Shown: in pieces, positions 1 through 11,662 of the stretch | Numbering within the stretch: the first letter of the stretch is position 1 | How the letters are laid out: each line of letters starts with the position of its first letter | Assembly: GCA_019739215.1 (NCBI GenBank) | Contig: JAHHDR010000021.1 | Location: 1 to 64,000 of the forward strand | Direction of reading: 5' to 3' | DNA: 64,000 nucleotides | Source: Rhizobium sp. | GTDB taxonomy: Bacteria > Pseudomonadota > Alphaproteobacteria > Rhizobiales > Rhizobiaceae | The notes under the pieces: model-generated | The model's input: only the letters and a program-made list of their open reading frames with translations | Told to the model about the DNA's origin: nothing | Database searches by the model: none | Position numbers and translations under genes: made by a program

Positions 1-369
1 GCCGCTGACCACCATGGGCGTCGCGGCTGTTTCATGGCGCTGGCGCAGCGCGATCAGATGCTCCACACAACGGCGATTGACCGCGTCGAGCCTGGCCCCG
101 GTGTAGCCGAGCTTGGCGGCCCAGTCGGGATTGGCGCGCCAGGTCGCGGTGTCCAGCATGAAACCGGTTCCGGCTGCCACGGCGATGCGGGCATAACTTT
201 CATAGTAGGCCTCCAGCCGCTGCCGTCCCTCCTCGGTGTCGATCAGCGGGAAAGAGGCGAAATGGGGAAGATCAATGCCATCCTCGAAGATGAGCGTGGT
301 TTCGAGGCCGCCATCGGTGAGAAAGATGCGGTCGGTGAGCTGGGGCAGGGACTTGCTGTATCTGGACAT
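1..369 (-). CDS. Homocysteine S-methyltransferase family protein (partial, runs off the left edge)
   Basis: Reverse-strand translation MSRYSKSLPQLTDRIFLTDGGLETTLIFEDGIDLPHFASFPLI... has the family N-terminus (TDGGLET). Confidence 0.8.
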   Translation of the reverse strand, partial: MSRYSKSLPQLTDRIFLTDGGLETTLIFEDGIDLPHFASFPLIDTEEGRQRLEAYYESYARIAVAAGTGFMLDTATWRANPDWAAKLGYTGARLDAVNRRCVEHLIALRQRHETAATPMVVSG

Positions 370-573
370 GAATTCGTTCCTGAAATTCGGGTGACGTCGC
401 CGCTGCAGGCCGGGAATGCCTGAACTGCGATGACCAGAAGGATGCCTGTAACGAATGCTTCAGAATAGTGAGCGTCTGGGTCGGTTTTGAAGCGCCATGG
501 ATTGCCGATACAATTCAGTGAAATAACGGGAGTTTCAACCATTTCTTGAACGCCGGCCGGGAAGCGAACGTTT

Positions 574-602
574 CAAAAACTGTACTCCAAGTACGGTTTT
601 TG
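574..602. promoter_or_regulatory. Imperfect inverted repeat in the divergent intergenic region upstream of ccmI
   Basis: caaaaactgtac-tccaa-gtacggtttttg: 11 of 12 positions pair. Confidence 0.5.
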
Positions 603-726
603 ACAGGCAATTGTCGAGCCGATGGCTGCTGTTCCGCGCTCTGATTGCGGCTTATCGCCTCAAATATGCGTTATGTTTGATCCGGGTCATTGGAAAGATC
701 CATCCTTTGACTTAGTGGATCGGGTC

Positions 727-1863
727 ATGTTCTGGATATTTGCAGTCGCCATCGCGCTCATATCGGCGTTGCTCGCCGCCCTTCCGCTCCTCGTCCGCAG
801 GCAGGAGCATAATGATGCCGTTGGACCGAACGATGCCGAGGTGTATCGCGATCAGTTGTCGGAGATCGGCCGCGACGAGCAGTCCGGGCTGATAGACCGG
901 GAGGCTGCCCTGCAGGCGCGCGCCGAGGTCGGGCGCCGTTTGATTGCCGCTGACCGCGCCACGCCGCTTGGAGATAGGTCTGCCGGCGCTGCCTCGACAA
1001 TTGCCCTGGCCGCCTTTCTCTGTCTGATCTTGCCGGCGGGTGGGCTTGCCCTCTACGCGCGGATGGGGGTGCCCGAGGCATCCGATTTTCCATTGCAGGC
1101 GCGCTTCAATAGTCCGGATCCTGATGCCAATATCCTGATCCGCCGCGCCGAACTCCGGCTGGAGGAACATCCCGAGGACGGTCGGGGCTGGGAAGTGCTG
1201 GCGCCGATCTATCTCGCCAATGGGCGGGTGACCGATGCCGTCGCGGCCTGGCGGAACGCCATCAAGACGCTCGGTCCCGACGCGCGACGCTATGGCGGCC
1301 TTGCCGAGACGCTGGTGGTGGCGAACCAGGGCCAGGTAACGGCGGAGACCCGCGAGGCCTTTGCCAAGGTGCTCGAACTCGTGCCGGGCGATCCGCGTGC
1401 CCGCTTCTACCTCGCGCTCGCCGACGGCCAGGACGGAAAGCTCGATGAGGCGCTCGCCAAGCTTGAAGCGCTGAAGAAAGATTCGCCGGCCGATGCGCCG
1501 TGGATCGGCGTCACCGACGACCAGATTGCGCGGATCAGGTCCCAGCAGCAGGAACAGGCCAGGGCACCGGGCAATCCCACCGAGGAGGACGTCGCGGCGG
1601 CATCCGAGCTTTCCGATGACGATCGCGCACAGATGATCCGCACCATGGTCGAGAGCCTCGACAGCCGCCTGAAGGACGATCCCGACAATATCGAGGGCTG
1701 GAAGCGGCTGATCCGCTCCTATTCGACGCTGCAGCAACCCGACAAGGCCGGAGAGGCGTTGCAGCGGGGACTTGCGGTTTTCCCGGCCGACTCGGAGAAT
1801 GGCAAGGCATTGATTGCGCTGGGCCGGGAGCTTGGCGTGAGCGAGGAAGGCAGGACGGAATGA
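727..1863 (+). CDS. ccmI: c-type cytochrome biogenesis protein CcmI (CycH)
   Basis: [25 protein letters not shown]... with the QLxEIxRDxxxGLI motif and TPR-like C-terminus; followed by ccmE/F/H. Confidence 0.9.
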   Translation: MFWIFAVAIALISALLAALPLLVRRQEHNDAVGPNDAEVYRDQLSEIGRDEQSGLIDREAALQARAEVGRRLIAADRATPLGDRSAGAASTIALAAFLCLILPAGGLALYARMGVPEASDFPLQARFNSPDPDANILIRRAELRLEEHPEDGRGWEVLAPIYLANGRVTDAVAAWRNAIKTLGPDARRYGGLAETLVVANQGQVTAETREAFAKVLELVPGDPRARFYLALADGQDGKLDEALAKLEALKKDSPADAPWIGVTDDQIARIRSQQQEQARAPGNPTEEDVAAASELSDDDRAQMIRTMVESLDSRLKDDPDNIEGWKRLIRSYSTLQQPDKAGEALQRGLAVFPADSENGKALIALGRELGVSEEGRTE

Positions 1864-2313
1864 ACCGCAAGCAGAAACGACTGGCGCTGATCTCAGGCGG
1901 CGTGGCTTTCCTCTGCGCGGCCGTGATCCTGGTGATGTTCGCCTTCAGCCAGTCCGTGGCCTATTTCTACGTGCCGTCCGACCTCAATGCCGCAAAGCTC
2001 CAACCGGAGACGCGCGTGCGCCTGGGCGGGCTGGTCAAGCCCGGCTCCTGGAAGCGCGGCCAGGGCATGGTGGAAAGCTTCGAGGTGACCGATACGATCG
2101 CCACTGTCCCCGTGACCTATACCGGCATCCTCCCCGACCTTTTCCGTGAGGGGCAGGGGGTCGTGGCGGAAGGCAAGCTCATCGGCAGCCCGCCGGTCTT
2201 CCAGGCCGACAGCGTGCTGGCCAAACATGACGAGACCTACATGCCCAAGGGACGTTGCCGACAGGCTTCAGGAAAAGGGCGTCTCGCTCGGCGGCAAGGA
2301 GGTCATCAAGTGA
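1860..2313 (+). CDS. ccmE: Cytochrome c maturation heme chaperone CcmE (frame broken near the 3' end)
   Basis: [14 protein letters not shown]...HDETYMPK, then an apparent +1 base at ggg 2249-2251. The expected tail [20 protein letters not shown] is in the next frame. Confidence 0.88.
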
Positions 2314-4316
2314 TCGTCGAACTCGGGCATTTTCGCGCTGGCGCTGGCGCTGATGGCGGCGCTCGTTCAATCGACGCTTCCGCTCGTCGGTGTCTTCAGG
2401 CGCGATGGCAGGATGATGGCGCTTTCGGGCAGCACGGCGTTGGTGACCTTCCTTTTGGTGTCGCTGTCCTATGCCGCGCTGACCCTGGGCCTATGTGGCG
2501 TCCGATTTTTCGGTGCTCAATGTCTGGGAGAACTCCCACTCGAAGATGCCGGATCTCTACAAGTTCACCGGTGTGTGGGGCAATCACGAAGGCTCCATGT
2601 TGCTGTGGCTGCTGATCCTGACGCTGTTTTCGGCGCTGGTGGCGATCTTCGGCGGCAACCTGCCGGCATCGCTCAAGGCCAATGTGCTGGCGGTGCAGGG
2701 CTGGATCGCGACCGCCTTCCTCCTCTTCGTGCTGCTGACGTCGAACCCGTTCGCGCGTGTTTTTGCGCTGCCGGGCATGAACCCGCCGCCGGCGGAAGGG
2801 CAGGACCTCAATCCGGTTCTGCAGGACATCGGCCTCGCCATCCATCCGCCGCTGCTCTACGCCGGCTATGTCGGCTTCTCGGTCTGCTTCTCCTTCGCCA
2901 TCGCCGCGCTGATCTCGGGCCGCATCGACGCCGCCTGGGCGCGCTGGGTGCGGCCGTGGACGCTTCTCAGCTGGACCTTCCTGACGCTCGGCATCGCCAT
3001 GGGCTCCTACTGGGCCTACTACGAGCTCGGCTGGGGCGGCTGGTGGTTCTGGGACCCGGTCGAGAACGCCAGCTTCATGCCCTGGCTCGTCGGCACCGCG
3101 CTGCTGCACTCGGCGCTGGTGATGGAAAAGCGCAATGCGCTGCGGATCTGGACGATCTTTCTCGCCATCATCACCTTCTCGCTGTCGCTGCTCGGCACCT
3201 TTCTTGTCCGTCTCGGGCATCCTCACCTCCGTCCATACCTTCGCTTCCGACCCGACGCGCGGCCTGGTCATCCTGTCGCTGCTCGCAGTGTTCATCGGCG
3301 GCGCCTTCACGCTATTTGCGCTTCGCGCCGGCTCCTTGCGCGCCGGTGGGCTGTTTGCGCCGGTGAGCCGCGAGGGCGCGCTGGTGCTCAACAACCTGCT
3401 GCTGTCGACGGCGACCGTAGCGGTGCTGGTCGGCACGCTCTATCCGCTGGTGCTCGACGCGCTCACTGGCCGCACCATCTCGGTCGGTGCGCCGTTCTTC
3501 GATCTCACCTTCGGGGCGATCATGGCGCCGCTGCTGGTGATCCTGCCGTTCGGGCCCTTCCTCGCCTGGAAGCGCGGCGACCTGATGACCGCATCGCGGC
3601 GCTTGCGGCTGGTTTTCGTGCTCTCTGTCGCGATCGGGATCATCGTCTGGATGGCGCGGGGCGATGGCCCGTTGCTCGCCATGCTCGGCGTGACCGCGGG
3701 CACGTGGCTGATGCTGGGTTCGCTCGTCGATCTCTGGGGCCGGTCCGGTTTCGGCAAGGTTGCGATCTCCACCGCCATGCGACGCCTCACGGGACTGCCG
3801 CGCTCTGCCTTCGGCTCGGCGCTGGCGCATTTCGGTCTCGGCGTGAGCGTGCTGGGCGTGGTGCTGGTGACGTCCTGGGAAACCGAGCATGTGCTTGAAA
3901 TGAGCCCCGGCCAGATCATGGAATCGGGAGGCTATGTCGTCCGCTTCGATCGGGAAGCCGAACGTGCCGGCCCGAATTTCATAGAAGACGTCGCTCACTT
4001 CACCGTGCTCGTGGACGGCCGGGTCGTGGCCGAGACAGACAGCGCCAAGCGCCTCTACCCCGCGCGCCAGATGCCGACAACCGAAGCCGGTATCCTGTCC
4101 TTCGGCCTGTCGCAGCTCTATGTCTCGATCGGCGACAAGACCGAGGAAGGCAAACTGGTCGTCCGCGTTTGGTGGAAGCCCTGGATTCTCTGCATCTGGG
4201 GCGGCACGCTGCTGATGATGGCGGGCGGGTTCGTGTCACTCTCCGACCGGCGACTGCGCGTCGGCGCGCCTGCGCGGCGTTCGCGACCGGCTCCGGCACT
4301 GGGGGCGGCCGAGTAA
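2310..4316 (+). CDS. ccmF: Heme lyase CcmF (multiple apparent frameshifts)
   Basis: Spread across three ORFs: ...[52 protein letters not shown]...[34 protein letters not shown]... GTG start overlaps the ccmE stop. Confidence 0.9.
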
Positions 4317-4789
4317 TGAAGCGGCTTTTTCAGGCACTGCTGTTGGTTCTTGCGCTGGTCACGCCGGCCTTGGCCGTCAATCCTGACGAGATCCTTGGCG
4401 ATCCAACGCTGGAGGCCCGGGCCCGGGCCATTTCGGCGGAACTTCGCTGCATGGTCTGCCAGAACCAGTCGATCGACGATTCGAACGCCGAACTCGCCAA
4501 GGACCTGCGGGTGCTGGTGCGCGAACGCATCGAGGCCGGGGACAGCGACCAGCAGGTCATGGACTACGTCGTCTCGCGCTACGGACAGTTCGTGCTTCTC
4601 AAGCCGCCGGTCGGAATGAACACGATCCTGCTCTGGGGCATGCCGGTTTTTCTGCTCGTGGTCGGCGGGGCCGTCCTGTTACGGCAGGTCGTGAGGCGGT
4701 CGCGGGCGGCGTCGACGGTGCCACTCTCGGCCGAGGAAGAGCAGGCTCTGAGCAAGATTCTCCAAACCCGGGCGGGTCGCGACGACTGA
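4316..4789 (+). CDS. ccmH: Cytochrome c-type biogenesis protein CcmH
   Basis: Signal peptide plus [24 protein letters not shown] and a C-terminal TM segment; ATG overlaps the ccmF stop. Confidence 0.92.
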   Translation: MKRLFQALLLVLALVTPALAVNPDEILGDPTLEARARAISAELRCMVCQNQSIDDSNAELAKDLRVLVRERIEAGDSDQQVMDYVVSRYGQFVLLKPPVGMNTILLWGMPVFLLVVGGAVLLRQVVRRSRAASTVPLSAEEEQALSKILQTRAGRDD

Positions 4790-4921
4790 CAGCGCCCGGC
4801 CGACATTACCAATATTTCATGATCCGGAAATGTTGTCGCAAGGTGCGGGCCTCTACATATTCTCCCATCATCAGGTTTCGACGGACCTCCCGGTCCGGAC
4901 CCAAGTGAAGGAAAATATGAC

Positions 4922-6496
4922 ATGATCAGCAAGTTTGCTTCCGTTTCCTCGCTCCTCAAGGCAGGCACCATTGCGGGTGCGGCCGTCGCTGTCACCCTCA
5001 CCGGCATGCCGGCCCTCCAGCACGCATTCGCGGAGCCGGTGAAGATCCAGGCGCAGCAACTGCCCGGCTTTGCCGATGTCGTCGCTGCCGTGTCTCCCGC
5101 CGTCGTGTCCGTGCGTGTGCAGTCGCGCGCCAATCCCGTCAACGACGACATGGCCTTCAATTTCGGCGGCCCCGAAAACTTCAACGAACTGCCCGATGAC
5201 CACCCGCTGAAGCGCTTCTTCCGCGAATTCGGCGGCGAGGAGCAGTTCGGCAATCGTACGCCCGGCCAGCGCGCCGACCGCTGGCGTGACCGTAACGACC
5301 GTCGCGACCAGAAGCCGCGGCTTCGCCCGAGTTCGCAAGGCTCCGGCTTCTTCATCTCCGAGGATGGTTTCCTCGTTACCAATAACCACGTGATCGATGG
5401 CGGCACTGCCTTCACCGTGGTGATGAATGACGGCACCGAACTCGACGCCAAGCTGATCGGCCGTGATCCGCGCACCGACCTTGCCGTCCTTAAGGTCGAG
5501 GAAAAGCGCAAGTTCACTTACGTCTCCTTCGCCGACGAAACGAAGGTCCGAGTCGGAGACTGGGTGGTGGCCGTCGGCAACCCGTTCGGCCTCGGCGGCA
5601 CCGTGACCGCCGGCATTGTCTCGGCGCTCGGCCGTGACATCGGCGCCGGCCCCTATGACGACTTCCTGCAGGTCGATGCCGCCGTCAATCGCGGCAATTC
5701 CGGCGGCCCGACCTTCAACCTGAGCGGCGAAGTGGTCGGCATCAACACCGCGATCTTCTCGCCCTCCGGCGGCAACGTCGGCATCGCTTTTGCCATCCCG
5801 GCCGCGGTGGCGAAGGACGTCGTCTCCAAGCTGATGGCCGACGGCGAGATCGCCCGCGGCTGGCTCGGCATCAAGATCGAGCCCGTCACGGCTGACGTTG
5901 CCGAAGCGATCGGCCTCTCGGAAGCCGCTGGCGCCCTGGTCAATGGCCAGCAGAACGCAGAATCCCCGGGCTTCAAGGCCGGGCTGAAGGACGGTGACGT
6001 CGTCACTGCCGTCGATGGCGATCCGATCAAGGGCCCGAAGGAACTGGCGCGCAAGATTGGTTCGATGGATCCCGGCAAGGTCGTCGACCTCGCTGTCTGG
6101 CGCGATGGCAAGTCGATGAGCGTCAAGGTGACACTCGGAAAGCTCGAGGACGAGAAGCGCGTGGCCTCCGCCGACCCCGGCAGCAACCCGGGCTCCAACG
6201 GCGCTGACGAGGAGCAGGCGCCCATCGAGCAGTCCCTCGACAAGCTCGGCCTCCGCGTCATGCCGGCGGATGACGGCAATGGCGTGCAGATCGTCGATGT
6301 CGATCCCCAGTCCGATGCGGCTGACAAGGGTCTGAAGGCCGGCGAGAAGATCACCTCGGTGAACAATCAGGAGGTCAAGTCCGCCTCCGATATCCAGAAG
6401 GTGATCGACGACGCCAAGAAGGATGGCCGCAAGAAGGCTCTCTTCCAGGTCGAAGACCAGAACGGCAACCGCTTCATCGCTCTTGGCCTCGGCTGA
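4922..6496 (+). CDS. degP: Do/DegP family periplasmic serine endopeptidase
   Basis: Trypsin-like TNNHVI, DLAVLKV and GNSGGP motifs plus two PDZ domains. Confidence 0.92.
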   Translation: MISKFASVSSLLKAGTIAGAAVAVTLTGMPALQHAFAEPVKIQAQQLPGFADVVAAVSPAVVSVRVQSRANPVNDDMAFNFGGPENFNELPDDHPLKRFFREFGGEEQFGNRTPGQRADRWRDRNDRRDQKPRLRPSSQGSGFFISEDGFLVTNNHVIDGGTAFTVVMNDGTELDAKLIGRDPRTDLAVLKVEEKRKFTYVSFADETKVRVGDWVVAVGNPFGLGGTVTAGIVSALGRDIGAGPYDDFLQVDAAVNRGNSGGPTFNLSGEVVGINTAIFSPSGGNVGIAFAIPAAVAKDVVSKLMADGEIARGWLGIKIEPVTADVAEAIGLSEAAGALVNGQQNAESPGFKAGLKDGDVVTAVDGDPIKGPKELARKIGSMDPGKVVDLAVWRDGKSMSVKVTLGKLEDEKRVASADPGSNPGSNGADEEQAPIEQSLDKLGLRVMPADDGNGVQIVDVDPQSDAADKGLKAGEKITSVNNQEVKSASDIQKVIDDAKKDGRKKALFQVEDQNGNRFIALGLG

Positions 6497-6528
6497 TAGC
6501 GAACTGTGCAACGCACTGATGTTTCATA

Positions 6529-6556
6529 CCCTTCCCCGTGCTTCGGGGAAGGGCTT
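6529..6556 (+). terminator. Hairpin between degP and the response regulator
   Basis: Perfect 10-bp stem cccttccccg/cggggaaggg with loop tgctt, followed by cttt. Confidence 0.5.
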
Positions 6557-6589
6557 TCGGACGCATTGGTTTTGGCTATGCTCCAGTCC

Positions 6590-7267
6590 ATGAAGATTCT
6601 CATCATTGAAGACGACCTGGATGCCGCGAGCTACCTCGTGAAGGCCTTCCGCGAAGCTGGCCACATGATGGATCACGCGAGCGATGGCGAAAGCGGTCTG
6701 TTCATGGCCGGGGAAAATTCCTACGACGTTCTGATCGTTGACCGGATGCTGCCGAAGCGCGACGGCCTCTCGGTGATTTCGGAATTGCGCAAGCGCCGGG
6801 TCAATACGCCGGTGCTGATCCTCTCTGCCCTCGGGCAGGTCGACGACCGCGTCACCGGGCTTCGCGCCGGCGGCGACGATTATCTCCCCAAACCCTATTC
6901 CTTTACGGAATTGCTGGCACGTGTCGAGGTGCTTGGCCGCCGCCGTGGCTCGCCGGAACAGGACATGGTCTACCGCGTCGGCGACCTCGAGCTCGACCGC
7001 CTGTCGCACAATGTCCGGCGTAACGGCAAGGAGATCCTCCTCCAGCCCCGCGAGTTCCGCCTGCTGGAATATCTCATGAAGAACGCGGGTCAGGTCGTGA
7101 CCCGCACGATGCTGCTGGAAAATGTCTGGGACTATCATTTCGATCCCCAGACCAACGTCATCGACGTGCATGTCTCCCGCCTGCGTTCCAAGATCGAGAA
7201 GGATTTCGACCGGCCGCTGCTGCGCACCGTGCGCGGCGCGGGCTACATGATCAAGGATGAGGCCTGA
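6590..7267 (+). CDS. OmpR/PhoB-family response regulator
   Basis: MKILIIEDDLDAASYLVKAFREAGH... receiver domain plus winged helix (VIDVHVSRLRSKIEKD). Confidence 0.92.
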   Translation: MKILIIEDDLDAASYLVKAFREAGHMMDHASDGESGLFMAGENSYDVLIVDRMLPKRDGLSVISELRKRRVNTPVLILSALGQVDDRVTGLRAGGDDYLPKPYSFTELLARVEVLGRRRGSPEQDMVYRVGDLELDRLSHNVRRNGKEILLQPREFRLLEYLMKNAGQVVTRTMLLENVWDYHFDPQTNVIDVHVSRLRSKIEKDFDRPLLRTVRGAGYMIKDEA

Positions 7268-8700
7268 TGGCGGACGCGGACGCGAACGCCCATCCGGGGC
7301 GCTTCCGCATGCTCTACAAGAACACCGCGGTCCGGCTCTCCGCGCTCTATCTCATGCTCTTCGCCGTCGGGGCCGCCGTCCTCGTCTTCTATGTCACCTC
7401 GATCTCGGAAGACCAGCTCCAGCGGCGGATGAAGGCGTCGGTCGAGGAGGAGGTCGGGATCCTCGACGAGATCTTCACCCGCGGCGGTATCCAGGCCCTG
7501 CTGAGCGTGCTCGAGCGCCAGTCGCACCAGCCGGGCGCCAACCTCTACGTCATTGCCGGACCCAATGGCGAGTTGCTGGCCGGCAATGTGGCGAAGCTGC
7601 AACCTGGCGTCATCGACCAGGAGGGCTGGACCGAGCGCCCGTTTCTCTACAGTCGCTTCGGCGACCGCAATGACGGCGAGAAGCACATGGCGGTCGCCAA
7701 TGTCTTCTTTCTCGAGAATGGCGCGCGCATCCTTGTCGGCCGTGATCTCGGCGAGCCGGAAAACGCCAGGTTGCTCGTCCGCCAGGCGTTGATGCTGGCT
7801 TTGGGCATCATGGGGATCGGCGCGCTGATCATCTGGTTCGCGATCGGGCGCAGCGCGCTCCAACGCATCGACCGCATGTCGGGCGCCGCGCAGAACATCA
7901 TGGCCGGCGATCTCTCTCAGCGCCTGCCGATCTCAGGATCCGGCGACGAGTTCGACCGGTTGTCCCTGTCGCTCAACGCCATGCTCGCCCGCATGGAGCG
8001 GCTTGACGAGGGCCTTCGCCAGGTCTCCGACAACATCGCCCACGACCTCAAGACCCCGCTGACCCGCCTGCGCAACAAGGCCGAATCCGCGCTGTCGGGC
8101 GACGGTGGCCAGCATTCGGCGGCGCTGGAGGAGGTGATCGGCGAAAGCGACCAGTTGATCCGCACCTTCAACGCGCTTCTGATGATCTCGCGCGTCGAGG
8201 CGGGCTCGGCCGTGGCGGAAATGTCCGACATCGATCTGGGGGCGGTGGCCGGCGAGGTCGCCGAACTCTACGAGCCGCTGGCGGAGGACGAAGGACTGGC
8301 GCTCTCGCGCAGCCTCGCCACCGGCTGCATGGTGCGGGGCAACCGCGAACTCGTCGGGCAGGCGATCTCGAACCTGATCGACAACGCGATCAAGTATGGC
8401 AGCGGTGGCGATCCCGCCGAAATAGCGGTGACGGTGAGCCGCCGGGGCGGGGCCTTCGAGCTTTCCGTCTCCGATCATGGCGCGGGCATACCGGAGGACA
8501 AGTACGGCGAAGTGACGAAACGCTTCGTGCGCCTCGACGAGAGCCGCAGCAAGCCGGGCACCGGCCTCGGCCTTGCCCTGGCGGTCGCGGTCATGGAATT
8601 GCATGGCGGCCGTATCGAGTTCGCCGCCACCGAGCCGAAGCGCGAGACTAATCGTGGATTGACCGTGCGCATGGTTTTCCCGGAGCCGAGGGCCGTGTAA
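7267..8700 (+). CDS. Sensor histidine kinase (HAMP, HisKA, HATPase)
   Basis: HDLKTPLTRLRNKAE H-box, NLIDNAIKYG N-box, GTGLGLALA G-box; adjoins the response regulator. Confidence 0.92.
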   Translation: MADADANAHPGRFRMLYKNTAVRLSALYLMLFAVGAAVLVFYVTSISEDQLQRRMKASVEEEVGILDEIFTRGGIQALLSVLERQSHQPGANLYVIAGPNGELLAGNVAKLQPGVIDQEGWTERPFLYSRFGDRNDGEKHMAVANVFFLENGARILVGRDLGEPENARLLVRQALMLALGIMGIGALIIWFAIGRSALQRIDRMSGAAQNIMAGDLSQRLPISGSGDEFDRLSLSLNAMLARMERLDEGLRQVSDNIAHDLKTPLTRLRNKAESALSGDGGQHSAALEEVIGESDQLIRTFNALLMISRVEAGSAVAEMSDIDLGAVAGEVAELYEPLAEDEGLALSRSLATGCMVRGNRELVGQAISNLIDNAIKYGSGGDPAEIAVTVSRRGGAFELSVSDHGAGIPEDKYGEVTKRFVRLDESRSKPGTGLGLALAVAVMELHGGRIEFAATEPKRETNRGLTVRMVFPEPRAV

Positions 8701-8724
8701 AACAGGCGCGGGGGAGGATCTTGT

Positions 8725-11662
8725 GTGAATGAAGTTGCAGGCGGCCGGCTGGCCGACATCGTGCCGAGGGGTCTCAAGCCCTTCAGCCAGCAGGAACTGA
8801 AATCGGTGCAGGCCGATCTTCGCGACTGGGCAAAATCCGACCGCCGCATCGCGTCCCTCAACGAGATTGGCGGCGAGTTCAGGGGACTTCCTGGTCGCTG
8901 CCCTCACGCTCTCGCCCCATCTCAGGGACACGGCAAGGCTCATGCCCGACTTGCTGGGTCTCGTGGTCGAGGGCGACATGCGTGCCTCGCTTTCCCAGGT
9001 GATCGACGACGCCAGGCAATGCTGGAAAGGCGCGACCGAGGCAGAGGTCATGTCGACCTTGCGCCGCGCCAAGCGCAAGGCTGCCTTCCTCATCGCCCTG
9101 GCGGACCTGTCCGGGTTGTTCGACGGCGCCGAGGCGACAGACTGGCTGACCCGGATCGCCGAAGCCTCGATTGGGGCAGCCTTCGACCACCTGATGCTGA
9201 TGGCGCATGAAAGCGGCAAGCTGGCTTTGCCGGATCCCGATCATCCAGGCCGCAACACGGGACTGGTGGTGCTCGGCATGGGCAAGCTCGGCGGCCGCGA
9301 GCTCAACTACTCCTCCGATATCGATATCGTCGTGTTCTTCGATCCGGACAACGGCATTCTCGCCGATCGCGACGAGGCCGCAGAGACCTATGCACGGATG
9401 CTGCGGCGACTGATCCGCATCCTGCAGGACCGGACGGGCGACGGCTATGTCTTCCGCACCGATCTCCGGCTCCGGCCGGACCCGGGCTCGACACCACTCG
9501 CCATCCCGGTCGAGGCGGCCATGCTTTACTACGAGAGCCGCGGCCAGAACTGGGAGCGCGCGGCCTTCATCAAGGCCAGGCCGATCGGGGGTGATACCGA
9601 GGCCGGCGAGCGTTTTCTCGCCGAACTCGTGCCCTTCGTGTTCCGCAAATATCTCGACTACGCGGCGATTGCCGACATTCACTCCATCAAAAGGCAGATC
9701 CATGCCCATCGCGGCCATGACGCCATCGCGGTCAAGGGCCATAATATCAAGCTTGGCCGGGGCGGTATCCGCGAGATCGAGTTCTTCGCCCAGACCCAGC
9801 AATTGATTGCTGGCGGCCGCATGCCGGCGCTCCGCACCCGACGTACCCAGGATGCGCTGATCGCCCTGGAGGACGCCCGCTGGATCGACGCTGAGACGCG
9901 TTTGCAACTGACGGAGGCCTACTGGCATCTTCGCGCCGTCGAGCATCGCATCCAGATGGTGCATGACGAGCAGACGCACAGCCTCCCGACCACGGAGACC
10001 GAACTGAAGCGCATTGCCTACATGATGGGCGACGCCAGCGCGGCGGATTTCTCGGCGGCGCTCGTCAAGGTGCTCCGCACGGTGGAGAAACGCTATGCGC
10101 AACTCTTCGAGCAGGAGGCGCGGCTTTCGACCGAGACCGGCAATCTCGTCTTCACCGGCCAGGCGGATGATCCCGAAACCCTGCTGACGCTTCGCAAGCT
10201 GGGCTTCCAGCGGCCGGAAGTCGTTTCGTCGACGATCCGCACCTGGCACTACGGCCGCTACCGCGCGACCCAGTCGGTGGAGGCGCGCGAGAGGCTGACC
10301 GCACTGATGCCGGACCTGCTGCGGACCTTCGGCGAAGCCACGCATGCCGACGAGGCCTTTCTCCGCTTCGACCAGTTCATCTCCGGGCTGCCCGCTGGGA
10401 TCCAGCTCTTCTCCCTGCTGTCCTCCAACCCGTCACTCCTGTCGCTGATCGCCACGATCATGTCGGCAGCGCCGAAGCTCGCGGGCATTATCGCCGCCAA
10501 GCCGCATGTCTTCGACGGGATGCTCGATCCGGCCCTGATATCCGAATTGCCGACGCGCGAGTTTCTCCAGGGCCGGCTGTCGACGTTCCTGTCTGGATCG
10601 ACGCACTTCGAGGAAACGCTGGACCGGCTGCGTATCTTCGCGTTCGAACAGAAGTTCCTGATCGGCATCCGGCTGTTGACCGGCGTGATATCCGGGTCCA
10701 CCGCGGCCAGGGCGTTCAGCGATCTCGCCGATCTTGCGATCGCCAGGGCGCTGTCGGCCGTCACCCGCGAGCTTGAGGCCGTTCACGGTGCCTATCCCGG
10801 GGGGCGGGTCGCGGTCATGGGGCTCGGAAAGCTCGGCAGCGCCGAACTGACCGCCGGTTCGGATATCGACATCATCCTGCTTTACGACCACGACGACGAG
10901 GCGTCCGAATCGGCAGGCCCGAAGCCCGTGGATGCCGTCCGGTATTTCACCCGGCTAACACAAAGGCTGATAGCCGCGCTCTCGGCGCCTACGTCGGAGG
11001 GCGTGCTCTATGAGGTCGACATGCGCCTCAGGCCATCGGGCAACAAGGGACCGGTGGCCACGCGGCTGCGTGCCTTCGAAAAATACCAGTTCGAGGACGC
11101 CTGGACCTGGGAGCATATGGCGCTGACCCGCGCGCGTTTCGTCGCCGGGAACGAGAGCCTCGTGGCCGAGGCGGAAACCATCATCGGGCGGGTGCTGGCG
11201 CGCGATCCCGACGTCGGCAAGATCACCGCGGATGTCGCGGAAATGCGGGCATTGATCGAGAAGGAGAAGCCGCCGCGCGATATCTGGGACGTCAAGCTTA
11301 TCCCGGGCGGCCTTGTGGATATCGAGTTCATCGCGCAATACCTGTCGCTGATTGCGACGGCGGACAAGACTGGACGCCAAGGTCGCCCGACCGGCACCGA
11401 CGCGACCTTGCGGCGACTGGGGCCTGACTACCTCTCCGCCGTCGATCTCGACGAACTCGTCGCCGCGCTGACGCTCTACTCGAACATCGCACAGGCGGTG
11501 CGGCTCTGCATCGACGGACCGTTCGACCCGAAGACGGCGCCCGAGGGGCTGAAGGACTTTTTGTGCCGGATCACCGAACTGCCGGACCTGAAAGTGCTCG
11601 AGGGCGAACTGAAGCGCTGCTCGCAGGAGGTGCGGGCGATTTTCAGGCGGGTCGTGAAGTGA
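8725..11662 (+). CDS. glnE: Bifunctional glutamine synthetase adenylyltransferase/deadenylase (apparent +1 frameshift near codon 53)
   Basis: Frame 8867..11662 has two adenylyltransferase domains (GMGKLGGRELNYSSDIDIV; GLGKLGSAELTAGSDIDIILLYD). The N-terminus at 8725 is in a different frame, with a gggg run at 8882-8885. Confidence 0.92.

Noticed and set aside
1860-2615. 251-aa ORF as a novel CcmE fusion
   Set aside because: The C-terminal extension is an out-of-frame artefact caused by an apparent +1 base; the true CcmE tail follows in the next frame.
4871-6511. 546-aa antisense ORF opposite degP
   Set aside because: Mirror ORF produced by GC-rich codon bias; the sense strand encodes a clear DegP with all motifs.
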